NCBI RefSeq assembly: GCF_050624435.1
Contig: NC_134537.1
Coordinates: 125,340,086 to 125,404,085 of the forward strand
Direction: 5' to 3'
DNA length: 64,000 nt
From: Tenrec ecaudatus
Lineage: Eukaryota > Chordata > Mammalia > Afrosoricida > Tenrecidae
The notes under the pieces were generated by a model, which was not told the origin of the DNA, did not search any database, and was given only the letters and a program-made list of their open reading frames with translations. Made by a program: the position numbers and the translations under genes. Shown here in pieces: positions 46,985 to 59,065 of this stretch (the stretch's first letter is position 1; the number at the start of each line of letters is the position of its first letter).

Positions 46985-47539
46985 CAATTCCTTTCCTGGG
47001 TGTATCTGAGCATCAGGGAGACACGCTAGCATGCTGGCATTTTCCAAAGGGAATTGACAGAAAGGGTAGGGACAATGTTACACGATATAAAGATGACAGT
47101 GAATGCTACTGAATTATTCATGTAAAATTGTTAAACTGGTGAGCGTTTTGTTATGTATAGTTCTATCACATTTTCAGAAAGGGAAGCATAGACAAGGAAC
47201 AAAAAGTCCATAGTTGCAGAAAATATCAGTAATGTGCAAAAGTGAGATTTCCCCGATCTTTCCATGATGCTAGTCTTACTTCATAGATGGTGCAACTTCA
47301 TAAGGAAGTCAGCGCTGGCCTTCTGGCCCTCGGTCCCACCCTAATTCAGACCACACAGGAACTGGTCAGTCATCTTTGTCTCCCTTTTGATACTAAACAA
47401 AGCACCCTCTCCCCACCACACAGCCACACACCGAGACCCTGACATTCTTCTACACAAGTCTACTTTCCCATGTGAGGGATTCCTCATACGCCTTGTTGCT
47501 GGCACAAAGACCTAGTCAAGCTAGGATAGAAGCTGCCAA

Positions 47540-47702
47540 CCACACCTTCTCAAAAATGACTTCCCTAATCCACAGGTTCACCAATACAACAGCACTGAAA
47601 TGTACACTAATTTACAATAGATATATATCATTCTACATACACATCGTATCCTCTGCTATTCTGCATTGTACAGTTGGGTGAGTAATAAATGTTGAATGAA
47701 TG
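47540..47702 (+). mobile_element. L2 LINE, 3' end
   Basis: AATGACTTCCCTAATCCACA, CTGCATTGTACAG and the classic end AATAAATGTTGAATGAATGA. Ancient and diverged. Confidence 0.6.
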
Positions 47703-48477
47703 AACAAACGGTACTTCATTTCTCAGATTGACTGCGAGAGCAGAGATGGTTGCCTTGCCTTTAGCCAAGGAATGGCCAAATAAGCCAATTGCAGACTTTA
47801 CCAGGTTCTCCTAGACTGGAGCATTCATTAAGACCATCATTCTTTGCATTCCAGTTTGCACCCACCCCATCCTTTCCATAAGGATGCACTCTGTGCAGAA
47901 AGAGCGGAGGCCCAGTAGTCATCATCAAGCAGGAGCTGAGGGCCCTGGGATCTGCTCTGAGCTCTTCACAGCAACGGCAGGTACTGTTTAGAGCTGGAAG
48001 CAAACCCTGCATGAACGGAAAGAATCATAAGGTCATGGCATGAATGAAGCAAGAGAGGGGTGGGCAAAGGAGAACACGAGGACACAACTTGCACTTCTGA
48101 ACCGTTTGTTCTAAGTACTCCTCTGAGAAACCAAGCAACGAATATTTGGAAACTGTGCACATATGAAGGCTGGGTTGCTAAGTGTAGCCTTACAAATGCA
48201 GTAACCAGAAACCTATATAATTAATTGCTATAACCACCATCATGAGAAGCATTTTGGTCTTTGGGATTGGCAAAAATAACATAGAATGTGAGTTCGCTGG
48301 GTTGCCCGTGGAAGTAAAGCCACAGGTGCTAAGTGGCCTGCTTGGGTGACAGAGAGTACTCTTACACAAGACTTCTGGGGACAACTGGCGAATATGTAAC
48401 AAGAACCTTTTTAAAAGTGTACTTCCTGTGAACCAAAAATACTCTGTACTTCCTTTAGAAAACACATATCCTTATAA
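47703..48477. other. Unassigned sequence
   Basis: About 770 bases; nothing recognised on either strand. Confidence 0.4.
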
Positions 48478-48625
48478 TAGCTAAATTCCCCATCAGGCTG
48501 GAAACTCTTTAAGGAGGGACTGTGTCTGTCCTGCTCCCTGCTGCATCCTCAGAGCCATGCAATTAGAGATGTATGATGGTAAGCACTCAGTACATATGTG
48601 TGAATGATTTTATGACTGAATACAT
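48478..48625 (+). mobile_element. L2 LINE, 3' end
   Basis: GGCTGGAAACTCTTTAAGGA, GGGACTGTGTCTGTCCTGCT, CTGCATCCTCAGAGCC and TAAGCACTCAGTACATATGT follow the standard L2 3' order. Confidence 0.75.
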
Positions 48626-48784
48626 CCTATTTCTAGTAGTGCCCCCAGAGAAATAATCAGACCAGTAGGCAAAGATGTTGGTAAAAAGCTATTTTGTTTC
48701 TGTGCACAACTTCTAAAATACTCTAAGAATGACAGAAGGTTTAATTGAATTGTAGAAATCTATACAATGGGATACTATTTTTGT

Positions 48785-49690
48785 CTTTTAAAATTTATTT
48801 ATTTTTAAATAATAGTTTTATTGTCAGATCTTACACAATCCAATATACCCATTCACATACAATTCTGTTGTTCATTCCTGTCGAGTGGGGTTTTGCAATC
48901 ATCAATACTATCAGCTCTCCATTCTCCCCCACCCACCCCCTCTCTTCCTATACCTTGGGGGATTCATTACTCCTGTTACTGTTTCTGAAGAGTTATCTCT
49001 CTTGACTTTCAAGTACTTAACAATATTAAATATACACATGGACATATGCAAATCTATGATTGATGGGGTAAAACAAATAAAAACTTAAATAGTAGGGGGA
49101 GGTAATATTAAAGAACTAGAGGTTATTTATGTGATTCATCAGTGCCATACCACACCCTGGATTTATACGGTCTGTGTGGCCCTTCTGAGAGGGACTGTCC
49201 AATTACCTAGTTTGGGGTCTCCATTGCATCCATGCCCCTTCACATTGAGTTGGTTGCATGTCTTTTGAACTTTTCCTGTCAATACCTCATGATCACATGG
49301 CTGGTATGCTTCTTCCATGTGGGCTTTGTTGCTCCCCTGCTAGATGGACGCTTGTTTAATGAGAAGCATTTAAGACCCCAGGCACTATATGTTTTGATAG
49401 CTGGACACCATCAGCTTTCTTCACCATATTTGCTTATGCACCCATTTTGTCTTCAACAATCCTGTCAGGCAGGTGAGTATCAGACAATGTCACACTATTA
49501 GAACAAACTGTTCTTATACTGAGGCAAAATTCAAGTAGAGACCCAAAGTCCATCTGCTTCCTTGTTTACATATGTTTTTTCCTCCTACCCCACGATTATG
49601 TTTACCCATCATTCACATTTCAGTAATTCCTCTCAGGCACAAGACAATGGAAAACTAGTAAACAACTTAAAATAATACTTTGTAGTTATT
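48785..49690 (-). mobile_element. L1, long 3' UTR, older subfamily
   Basis: Tail side AATAGTTTTATTGTCAGATC and TTCACATACAATTCTGTTGT differ from the TTGGGGGCTCAT type. Later it shares CATGTGGGCTTTGTTGCTCC, AGACCCCAGGCACTATATG and CATATTTGCTTATGCACCCA with the tenrec L1 family. Confidence 0.85.
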
Positions 49691-49954
49691 GACATGGAAC
49701 ATTATAGTTATAAAAAATAAAGTCAATTTTGTGTGGTTATTAATATGTGGGTAATATGTATACACAGACAGAGGTATTGATAGGCATATGTACATACATG
49801 TGTATGCATATATTTTCATACATCGAATAATCACATAAAGCTCACATTAATATTTGGTTTCTGGGGGAAACAAATCTTAGATGTAATCAAAACTTTACAA
49901 GATTATTTTTCTGAGTAGTCTCATGGACAACTCATTTAATTGGCATAATATGGT

Positions 49955-50880
49955 ATCATTGCTGATATCAGATGGATCTTGACTGAAAGCAGAGAACCCC
50001 ACAAAGATGTTTCTTTGTGTTTTATTTCTAAGGCACTTGACTGTGTGGATCATAACAAACTATGAATTACCTTGAGAAGAACTGGAATTCCAGAACACTT
50101 CATTGTGCCCATGAGGAACTTGTACATGGATCCAGAGGCAGTTGTGTGAACAGAACAAAGGAATGCGGTATAAAATAGGAGAGGTGTGCATCAAGGTTAT
50201 ATCTTCTTATCATACTTATTCAGTCTGTATTCTGAGCAAATTATCAAAGAAGCTGGCTTCTATGAAGAAGAATGTGGCATCAGGATTGGAGAAAATCTTA
50301 TTAATAACCCAAGATATACAGACGGGACAACCTTGCTTGGTGGAAGTGAGGACTAGAAGCACTTTCTGATGAAGATCAAGGACTGCAGCCTTCAGGGTGC
50401 ATTACAAGTCAATATGAAGAAGACTCAGCTCCTCACATCATGTTAAAATTCTTCCCAGTTGGTAAGTAACACAATTGAGAACATAAATGAAGGTGAGGTG
50501 GAAGTTGTTAAGGATTTTGTCTTCCTTGGATCTACACTCAATGCTCATGGGAGCAGCAACCAAGAAATCAAAAGCAAGTTACATTAGGTACATTGGCTGC
50601 ACAAGACCTCTAGAGTATTGAAAAATCACGCATGCTCCTTTGAGGACTAAGGTGCACATACTGTCAGTAGAGACCAGTCCCTGGAGCAGGTCATCATGTT
50701 TGGTAAAAGAGAGGGACAGTGAAAGAGAAGAAGATCCTCTAGGAGATTGGTTGACAATGTGGCTGTAACAATGGGCTCTGGCATAGGAACAATTGTGAGG
50801 ATGGCACAGCACCGGGAAATGTTTCCTTCTGTTGTACATAAGGTCATTATGGGTTGGAACTCACCGCCGGCACCTAAGAC
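49955..50880 (+). mobile_element. RTE/BovB-type LINE, 3' part, dead
   Basis: The longest RTE piece here, extending upstream into CTAAGGCACTTGACTGTGTG and GAACTGGAATTCCAGAACAC. The catalytic box reads TAT ACA GAC GGG (50315-50326), i.e. YTDG instead of YADD. A deletion of a few hundred bases lies near 50668, joining mid and tail sequence. It ends with CTCACCGCCGGCACCTAAGA. Confidence 0.9.
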
Positions 50881-51189
50881 CATTAAGAATTATATAGTTC
50901 ATAAAGTGCATGTTTTGCATTCTAAAATGGTACGTAGTTTCTGACATGTTAAAAGCTTGCCAACAACCATCTAAGCTACAACTATTGGTCACTTCTCATC
51001 TTGAACAATTGAGAAAGAAGACAAAGACTAATCTAATGCCTCCTGTTCTCCATATTTATTCATATGTTTGAGATAGTACATGTTATGTAGAGTGTACATT
51101 TTTCATAAGCCTTTATATGTGGAACTCTTTAAATAATTGGAATATGTGATGTATACCTTGTTTCATTTATTTAATAAACTGGAGTGATA

Positions 51190-51366
51190 AATAACAACCA
51201 AAAAAAAGAGAGAGAAGTAATCTACACAACTAATAGTCTACATGGCCTCATCTACCCTAGATTAGAAGACTTTGATGGAGTCAGGTTACCACTACTGACC
51301 ATTCTGATCCAGGCTAAAATAACTACATCCTGATATAATAGGAGGAAAATGTGAACCAGAACTCAA
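51190..51366 (+). mobile_element. Older L1 3' UTR, left half
   Basis: CTACTGACCATTCTGATCC then AGGAGGAAAATGTGAACC. It continues after the nested L1 at 53036. The same tract occurs in the L1 at the right window edge (CTACTGACCATTCAACATGC). Confidence 0.8.
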
Positions 51367-53025
51367 TTTTTTAAAATCATTTTATTGGGGGCTCATAAAC
51401 TCATCACAATTCATGCATCCATCCATCCATTATGTCAAGCACATTTGTACATTTGTTGCCATCATCGTTCTCAAAACATATTCTTTCTACTCGAGCCCTT
51501 GGTATATCAGCTTCTCATTTTTCGTTCTCCCTACCCCACCCTCCCTCCCTCATGAACCCTTGATAATTTATAAATTATTATTTTTCATGTCTTACACTGA
51601 GTGATGTCTCCCTTTACCCACTTTTCTGTTGTCCATCCTCCTTGGGAGGGGGTTATATGTAGATCCTTGTGATCAGGTCCCCCTTCCTCCCCTCACCTTC
51701 CCCTTTCCCTCCTGGCATCGCTATTCTCATTATTGTTCCTGAGGGATTTATCTGTCCTGGATTCCCTGTGTTTCCAGCTCTTATCTATACCCATGTACAT
51801 GCTCTGGTCTAGCCAGCTTTGTAACGTAGAATTGGGGTCATGATAGTGGAGGGAGGAAGCATTCAAGAACTGGAGGAAAGTTGTATGTTTCAGTGGTGCT
51901 ATGCTGCACCGTGACTGGCTCGTCTCTTCCTGTGACCCTTCTGTAAGGGGATGTCCAATTGTCTACAGATGGGCTTTGGGTCTCCACTCCACACTCCCCC
52001 TCATTCACATTGATATGATTTTTTATTCTTGGATCTTTGATGCCTGATACCTGATCCCATCAACATCTCATCGACATAGGCTAGTGTGCTTCTTCCATGT
52101 GAACTTTGTTGCTCTTCAGCTAGATGGCCACTTGTTTATCTTCAAGCCTTTAAGACCCCAGACGCTGTATCTTTTGATATAAGCTTTCTTTATCACATTT
52201 ACTTATACATGCACTTTGTCTTCCGCAATCTTGTCAAGAAGGTGAGTATCGTGGCATGCCAGGTTATTAGAACAAAGTGTTTGTGCATTGAAAGAGGACT
52301 TGAGTAGAGGCCAAGTGTCCATCTGCTACATTAATACTTAACATATATGTAAATAGATCGGTTTCCCTATAGTTATATAAAAATATATTTACATATGTGC
52401 ATGCTGTATTTAGAACTCTATGAATGCCCTTTGCCTCCTAGTCCTTTCCTCTATTTCCTTTTACTTTCCTCTTGTGGCACTATCATGTTTGGCCTTCATT
52501 AGGGTTTCAGTAATTCCTCTCAGGTACATTGCCTTTGATCAAGCCCTACCAGGCATCCTACGCCCTCCTCACCATTGATTTTAGATCACTTATTGTTCCC
52601 TTGTCCCTGGGTTTGTTAACACCCACCTCCTTTTCCCTGCCTACCCCCTCCCGTGTGCTTCCCACCAACCATCGGTCCAGTTGTTTTCTCCTCTGGATTG
52701 TTTATCCCACCTAACTTATCTAGATACACATGCAGAGACTATAATAAGCACAAAAACAAGGCAGAGAAACAAACAAACAAACCCAAACAACAACAACAAC
52801 AAAAAGTACAAAAAAAGAAAAGCCTATAAATAGTTCCAGGTCTGTTTGTTGGCCTTTAGGAGTGCATTCTGGTCGAGTTTGATGTGGCGCCAGGCCCTAG
52901 CCCCAAAGTCTATTTTTGGTATTTCCTGGGGACTTCATTGCTCTGCTCCCTTGCTGCTCTGTTGCATGCTCTTAGCCCTGGCGTGGTGGGATCATATCAG
53001 GCACAATTCCTGCACTGTGTCTCCA
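51367..53025 (-). mobile_element. Tenrec-type L1 3' UTR, nested in an older L1
   Basis: A 1.66 kb 5'-truncated L1 with its poly(A) end at 51367 (as T on the plus strand, then ATCATTTTATTGGGGGCTCA). It is bounded by an exact 10-base duplication CAGAACTCAA (51357-51366 and 53026-53035). Includes an A-rich CAACAACAACAAC tract at 52787 and a CTATAAATAGTTCCAGGTCT stretch also seen, reversed, at 63.9 kb. Confidence 0.93.
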
Positions 53026-53035
53026 CAGAACTCAA

Positions 53036-53455
53036 ATTCTTAAAAGCTCAGATTTACTAGACTAGTTGAGACTAGAGGATTCAGGAGAGATTATTGTATG
53101 AGATATTCTTTAAACCTTAAACCAAAATTACCCCTTGAGGTCAGTTTTAGCTAAATAACATATTGGTTCATATAATAAAGACCATCACATGTGGGTAGTG
53201 AGATCCTTTAAAAAAATAACCTCTTTGAGACTAAATGCTCAAAATTATTCCTAAGTAAAGATGATATGATAGGGGCAGAGAAACTAGAGTGCTGTAAATA
53301 GTACAATCAGGAGGGAATGAATAGGAATGATGACAGATTGTGGAAAATGTAACCAATATTACTGAATAACATGTGTAGAAATTGTTAAGCAAGCATTTAA
53401 TTTGCCATGTGAACTTTTGTCTTACTTAAATACAATGCTATTTTTAAAAATTAAA
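53036..53455 (+). mobile_element. Older L1 3' UTR, right half
   Basis: Continues from 51366: AAAAGCTCAGATTTACTAGA, AAATTACCCCTTGAGGTCAG, TTTTAGCTAAATAACATATT, TGCCATGTGAACTTTTGTC. Ends in an A/T tail near 53455. Confidence 0.8.
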
Positions 53456-53884
53456 ATCAGCACATAATATATCAGAGTTTTTTGTATTTTGTCGTCAAAA
53501 GCTAGATATTTTCATTTTCCTTTTTAGTTTTGTCTGTCGTCTGACTTTTTAAAATAATAAACATATATTCTTTTTTGGTAACCATTTCCTTTCTAGTGTG
53601 AAAAGCCGATGAAGCCCCTTCCCCTTTAATACCTACACTTCATCCTGGATGGTAGGCAGTAGAACAAATGTTTTGAATTGCCAGGGGACACTGAAATTTG
53701 TTTTCCTTCCTTTTGAAAAGGGCGCAGTAGGCCAAATACGTTTGGGAACCCAAATGCTAGATGGATGGAAGAGCGAAGGTGTCTTTCCCTCAGCCTATGA
53801 AGTAAGATCTAATTAAAGGAGGCAATTTTAAGGACTGAATTGTAAATGGGGACTCATCTTGCTCTTATCAATATGCCCAGAAAA

Positions 53885-53957
53885 CAAGGTCAAGTCAAAG
53901 AAAAAAAAAAAGAGAAGAAGAAGGAAAAAAAACAAAAAAAACCAAGGTCAAGTCAAA
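53885..53957. repeat. A-rich micro-insertion with 15-base direct repeats
   Basis: CAAGGTCAAGTCAAA occurs at 53885-53899 and again at 53943-53957, with a 43-base A/G-rich tract between. This looks like a target duplication around a retro-inserted poly(A) tail with no body. Confidence 0.6.
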
Positions 53958-54456
53958 ACTGGTACTTCCAAGGGTCTCTGCTGGGCTAGCTAGGTCAGAG
54001 GCAGAGGGCCCAGCCCAGATGGTTATGGTCATTGTGTCTTGTGATTCCACAGGCATCTATGATCGATTTCCTCCAAGGGTCACAGAAGCTTATTAGGAAG
54101 TTGTTGTTAGAAATTTGAAAGCTGCACTGGTACGGAAAAGGCCCAGCAAGTTGTGTTGAGGGTTTGTCTCCCACTGTGACAGTGCACCCGCTCCTTCTGC
54201 GACGGTGGCAGGGGCTGCCCTAAGAGAATCCCATTGAGTAAACTCACTCCACTGAGATGCAATCAATTCATATGGTCCATCTAGCCAGGATCACCTATAG
54301 GATGTATTATACATGCCAGCCGGTATGCCTGTGGCGCTAACCCCAATTTGGAGGGAGTCTCAGCTAGGCCAATAGACAGGATTAGGGTGGGATTAATTTC
54401 CACCTGAGTAGTGGTCACAGGGAAGCCAGAGAAAGCAAGATCAGCCCCTTTGTGCT

Positions 54457-54458
<2 letters not shown>

Positions 54459-54497
<39 letters not shown>
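54459..54497. repeat. (AC)n microsatellite
   Basis: About 19 uninterrupted AC units. Confidence 0.97.
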
Positions 54498-54499
<2 letters not shown>

Positions 54500-56094
54500 G
54501 CCACTTACACTTCTTTTTTACCCCAAAATTCAAAGAACATTGAAAAAGAACAGGGTTGAGTCCAAACTTCCGTTTTGATGGGGTGCAAACCCCTGGTGCA
54601 GAATTCTCCAAGGAAGGGGCAGAGAGTGGAAAACACGCCCTTCTGACATGGGCAGCTCTAGATGGAGGGCATGTCAACAGATGAGAGCTTCAGGTTGTAC
54701 TGTTTTTGTTTAATGAAGGTGTCTGTGATGTGAAAGCAATCGCCTTTTTACTTACACCAGGTCGCCAGGGTGAGAGCTAGTTCAACAGCAGGTTGGGTTT
54801 GGGGTGTGGGTTTTGTCCAGGGTACCCCAGAAGCTCCCCCACTCATTTGAGCATTCTCACTGAATTATATTGGAGAGGCTACCCCTGGGTCCAGAAGAAT
54901 GATAAGCGCCTTCAAACGGACCCCAGAATGCTTAGTTGTGATTTCTCCTCAGCTTAGACCAAGTTATGAATAATTTAAAGCTGTATTTCAACCCTTAGTC
55001 TCCACTGACTACTCTGTGTTCCCTCTCTTTCTTCTCTTGATTTCCCTGGAAGCGTTTAATAAAGCATCTGGCATTGAGTGTGTGCTTAAGTGTTCACAAA
55101 ACACGAGCAATTACCCAAGCACATGCATGTGCATTGACTGGAGCTGGCATAAATATTGCCTTGAAGTCACGTCCAGGAAGCATGATGGACTTACTGAGGG
55201 TATCCACATTCTGGAGGGACAGCGAAAAGGCCAGATAATGGCCCCATTTAGAACAGCCATTTAGTACCATAAATACATTTCCACAAATAAATCTGCTGAT
55301 TACCCTCACACTGACTTGACAGCTCAGCCAAGTGGCTTGCCCTAAATGTTACAAAAAGGCCCAGCCGTATGTCCATCCACATCAGGGACCTCGGATGCAG
55401 AAATACAATTGGCGGGCCCTTTCTGGAAATGATTGCACAACATGAGAAAGAAATGGGGGGGAAATCTCACAGGAGCTAGCATTTTATTATCTAGCCAGTT
55501 GCTTATATGAAATCATAACTACTGCTCTAGGAAAAATCTGCTTGCAATTCAAATCGCAGACAAGTGTTCCCACAAATGCAAGTATTCTCAAGATGACAAA
55601 AGGGGGGAAGAAGCCGCTTTCTTTCAGCTACATGGTAAAGATGACAGCAGGCAAGGCATGCTGGTTTGCTAACGCTTCGGAGCAGGAGCTCATTTCCAAC
55701 CCTTTGGGAGGCCCTCCTCCCGTTAGTATTTAGGATGGAGTTCAATATCCTTAGATGGCAAAAGAAGACCCTTCATTTTCACTCTCTTCCGTCTATTCCA
55801 CAAGGACTCTTCCCTGATCCCATAGACACCCCGGTGTGTCTTTTACTCTGGTGCGTTCTCTCCACTTCCCTCCCTACCTCTGTTCACCGAGTGAAATGGT
55901 CCTTAGGAATTCAACTCCTGGGTCAAGTTGCCATCCCACACTGGCTTGTATGTTCACACACTTTCCTCCTGAGGGCCTGTTCAGGTATGATCTCAGGGGG
56001 CAACTGGTCTGGTGTTCTTGCCCCACCTTCCAGTAGGGTGAGAGAAAGAACCCTGACTTATTCCATTGCATCTCACTGGTGTTGGGAGTAATAA

Positions 56095-56345
56095 GAGAGA
56101 ACATGGATTTAGATCCTACCATGTATCAAGCACTGTTTAGCCTCTCAACATCTTGTGGGGGTAAGGACTAAAAGTAGACTCATTTTACAGGGGGGAGGGG
56201 GAAGCAAGGCACAAACAGCTTGAGCAACATTCCCCAAGTCCAGCGATAACGCTGGTAAGTGGCAAGGGTTGGGATTATAATGCTGGTAAGCGGTACAGGT
56301 TGGGATTTGAACCCGGGCACTTGGACTCCTGAGCCCCTACTCTTA
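56095..56345 (+). mobile_element. MIR SINE with an internal duplication
   Basis: CATGTATCAAGCACTGTTTA, CTCATTTTACAG, then GCTGGTAAGTGG and GATTTGAACCCGGGC give a good MIR. The tract GCTGGTAAGTGGCAAGGGTT (56251) recurs as GCTGGTAAGCGGTACAGGTT (56282). Confidence 0.8.
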
Positions 56346-56544
56346 AATCCATGTTGGGCTGGAGGAATACACACACCATGTGCAAGCATCCTTCTGGGTT
56401 ATATTTCTAGAGCAAGAGGACAGAAGCTCCATTGTGTCCCCTGCCCATGTGGTGGTGCCCATCGGATGCTATGGGTGACGAGGGAATGTTGTTCTGCCGC
56501 CTAGACTTGTTTGTTCTATCGCCTCCTCCTCTGGAGGGTAAGTT

Positions 56545-56745
56545 GTTGGCGGGGTAGTGGTGACGCCTTGGGCTGTGACCTATAAGGGCAGCAGTTGGAA
56601 ACCACCAGCTGCTCCTCGGAGAAAGACGAGCTTTCTACTCGAGTAAGGAATGACCATCTTGGAAACCCATGAGGGCAGTTCTGTCCCATCTACAGGGTTG
56701 CGTTGAGTCGGCTTGACTTCACAGCATCCAGTTTGGCGAGGTTGA
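56545..56745 (+). mobile_element. AfroSINE
   Basis: GGGGTAGTGGTGACGCCTTG, AGGGCAGCAGTTGGAAACC, TCGGAGAAAGACGAGC, tail TTGCGTTGAGTCGGCTTGAC. Confidence 0.92.
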
Positions 56746-58624
56746 TTGACTATAAGAACTAGGTGTAGATCCTTCCATGGTCTTAACCTTTAAATAACTT
56801 GTCCCAATCACCCTTATTTTTGCTATACAAATTTGAACATGTTGGGATGGGGAGGGGGCCCTTTCTTTCTAGCCCAGACATTCTTTACATGAAACATTTC
56901 TACAAAACCCTCCAACATGCTCCGTGTCTCAGACAAACCATCGAAGTCAAGGCCTTCCAGGATCTGGTGGTCCCTGCTGAGTTTCCGATGCTGAAGAGGA
57001 GTGGTGAGAACCAGTCCTGGGGCTGGCTGAGCTGGCTTCCTCACAGGCAACCAGGTGGCACCAGGTTTCTTCAGAGAGAATGGGACACGAGGACAGAGGG
57101 GCAGACCGGTGGGCTTTGCATAGTTCGGCATTTCTAGTCCCTTGCTTCCCACATCTGTGCTTGAGACTTAGTAGACCATTGGTGAGTGGAAGGAAGGAAG
57201 GAAGGAAGGAAGGAAGGAAGGAAGGAAGGAAAAAATAAGGGAGGGGAAAGGGAAAGAAAGGGAAGGACCAGGCGATGCATAAATGAGGCTATTGCACAGT
57301 CCAGGGTTCGATACCAGAAAAGAAGAGTTGGCGATTATACTTTCCTCAAGGTAGCCTTGCGTCCAAAGGCAGGTAGGTGTTTAGAATGGGAAGCATATCT
57401 TTTAAACTTTCATTTAAAATCTCTTTCCTATAGCTTGATTTCCTCTAGGTCTTGGGCACAGGCTAATTTCTCTGTCTGCAGGCTTGGAGCCTCCGAATGA
57501 ACAAATTGGGGAGTCCGCGTGTTGGCTTAGAGGCTGGCCCCCGGTCCCTTAGGCACCACCCATTTCTCTAGTCACCCAGTGTATCATGCTTCGGGTGCCC
57601 TTTGGAACATAACAGCTGTTTGCAGGAGGCGTATTTTAATTTGGGGCAGAATTCTCGCTTTTTAGCCAGTGGAATGTGTCCTGAGATTTCAGACCCGGCG
57701 ATGGAATTAGTTCCCTATCATTCAGTTCCCTCAATCGCACCTCCCAATGGGATCGCATCCACACGTCCCACAGTCGCTCGCTTATTCTTTCCTCCCTCCG
57801 CCCTGGGAGATGTGATGACTCACCTGGACTCTGATGATGTTATCTCCATGAGGTCAGCGCCTTGCGAGGTCTCATGACTGAAACTCGGAAAACCCTCTCA
57901 AGATCAGCTCACTGTCACCCAGTCAATCACCAACTCTATAGTTAGAACAACCTCCCCACATACCCTGACACCCACTTTCTGGGAGGTTCTTCATCACGTC
58001 TTCCACACAATGCATTCTTTCTGTGAAGGGTTTGCTGCTTCAACCTCAGACAATAATGGCCATTCACTTATGCGAGCTGGCAGCTGCCCTCTCCTCCCTA
58101 CTGAAATTCCTTAATTGGACTCAGCCTCTCATTGACCCAGACCATTCATTGCAAACTCTTTCAGACCCAATCTTGATAATCCTGCATTAGGGGAGGCACC
58201 TGATTTCTCTCATGGCAGAAGCTTTCCACTCCATGAGGCCCCGTCACCTCTGGGGAAGCAGGTTTCTTGTCTCCTTACAGCCTCAACGCACAGTGCTGCC
58301 ATTCAGAACATAGCCTGAGACCACTAGGTCTTTGTGTTTTCTTACTGTGCTCAACAGCGTTGATTAGAGCTGGTAAGGGGCGATGGGCACTATCCTATGT
58401 TCCTGCAGGGAGTGTGAGTTGGATGGCATTTCTGGAGAGTAGTTTTATGATATGTAACAAACAGTTGGGACTTATACATATAACCTTCACGAGAATAGAG
58501 GGAGTCCTATAAATTTAAATAAGTAATCATATCTATGCCAAATAATTAGACTCTAAAGATGCTTCTGGAGGCATCCTTTATAACACAGAAATGCAAAACC
58601 CCATAAAATTAAACAAACACAAAC
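56746..58624. other. Unassigned 1.9 kb block
   Basis: No gene recognised apart from the GGAA repeat. Frames up to 112 codons (56799-57137) show no domain. Confidence 0.4.
57188..57231. repeat. (GGAA)n microsatellite
   Basis: Eleven GGAA units followed by an A-rich and GGGAAAG-rich extension to about 57265. Confidence 0.97.
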
Positions 58625-58795
58625 AATCTATTGCCATCAAGTTGATGCTGACTCACCGGACATAGAGCTGCTCTATGGGGTTTCCAAGACGATAAATCTT
58701 TACAGAAGCAATTTCTGAAGAGCGGCTGGCGGGTTCAAACCGTCCATCATTTCAAGTAGCAACTAAGCACTCAAGCACGGTGCCACAGGCTCCTT
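58625..58795 (-). mobile_element. AfroSINE
   Basis: Reverse copy: TTGCCATCAAGTTGATGCTG, TTTCCAAGACGATAAATCTT, GGCTGGCGGGTTCAAACCG, head complement GGTGCCACAGGCTCC. Confidence 0.92.
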
Positions 58796-58961
58796 CCTAA
58801 ATGCATACAAATTGAAAATGTGTCACATTGACTCGTAGAGTAGAAATGCATTATGATAGTACAATTCCACAGTGCACCAGTGTGTGGTCATTAGACATGC
58901 CGAAGGAAAAGTATATTTAAGGGATGAATCAGACAGGGTCTCACATGAAGATCATCTAAGC

Positions 58962-58973
58962 GGGGGGGGGGGG
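58962..58973. repeat. G12 homopolymer
   Basis: Twelve consecutive G; the length is likely unstable or prone to sequencing error. Confidence 0.9.
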
Positions 58974-59065
58974 TGTTCTTGACAAAATGTCTAATTATTC
59001 AATTCCCTGGGGGTAGTTCTGGGACTCAGGGCTACCAATCACACAGCTGTTATTGCCTTTCCACC

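Larger units (their letters stand above)
44861..47539. other. Mostly unique 2.7 kb block
   Basis: No gene recognised. 45185-45275 looks like a short AfroSINE tail (ACAGCCTTGCGAACCCCGCA). 45560-46420 is repeat-free with TCAATTAATAACG and AAATTAATTAAAAACC and may be conserved non-coding sequence. Confidence 0.4.
53456..56094. other. Repeat-poor 2.6 kb block
   Basis: No gene recognised. 54990-55440 is a repeat-free candidate conserved element. 55770-55870 faintly resembles an L2 (AGGACTCTTCCCTGATCCCA). A 141-codon plus frame at 55666-56091 has no domain and overlaps other frames. Confidence 0.4.

Noticed and set aside
57188..57265. Lysine/glutamate/glycine-rich frame over the GGAA repeat
   Set aside because: Produced by the tetranucleotide repeat in frame.
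57290..57320. GGGTTCGATACC resembling a tRNA B box
   Set aside because: No A box, acceptor stem or cloverleaf can be formed upstream.
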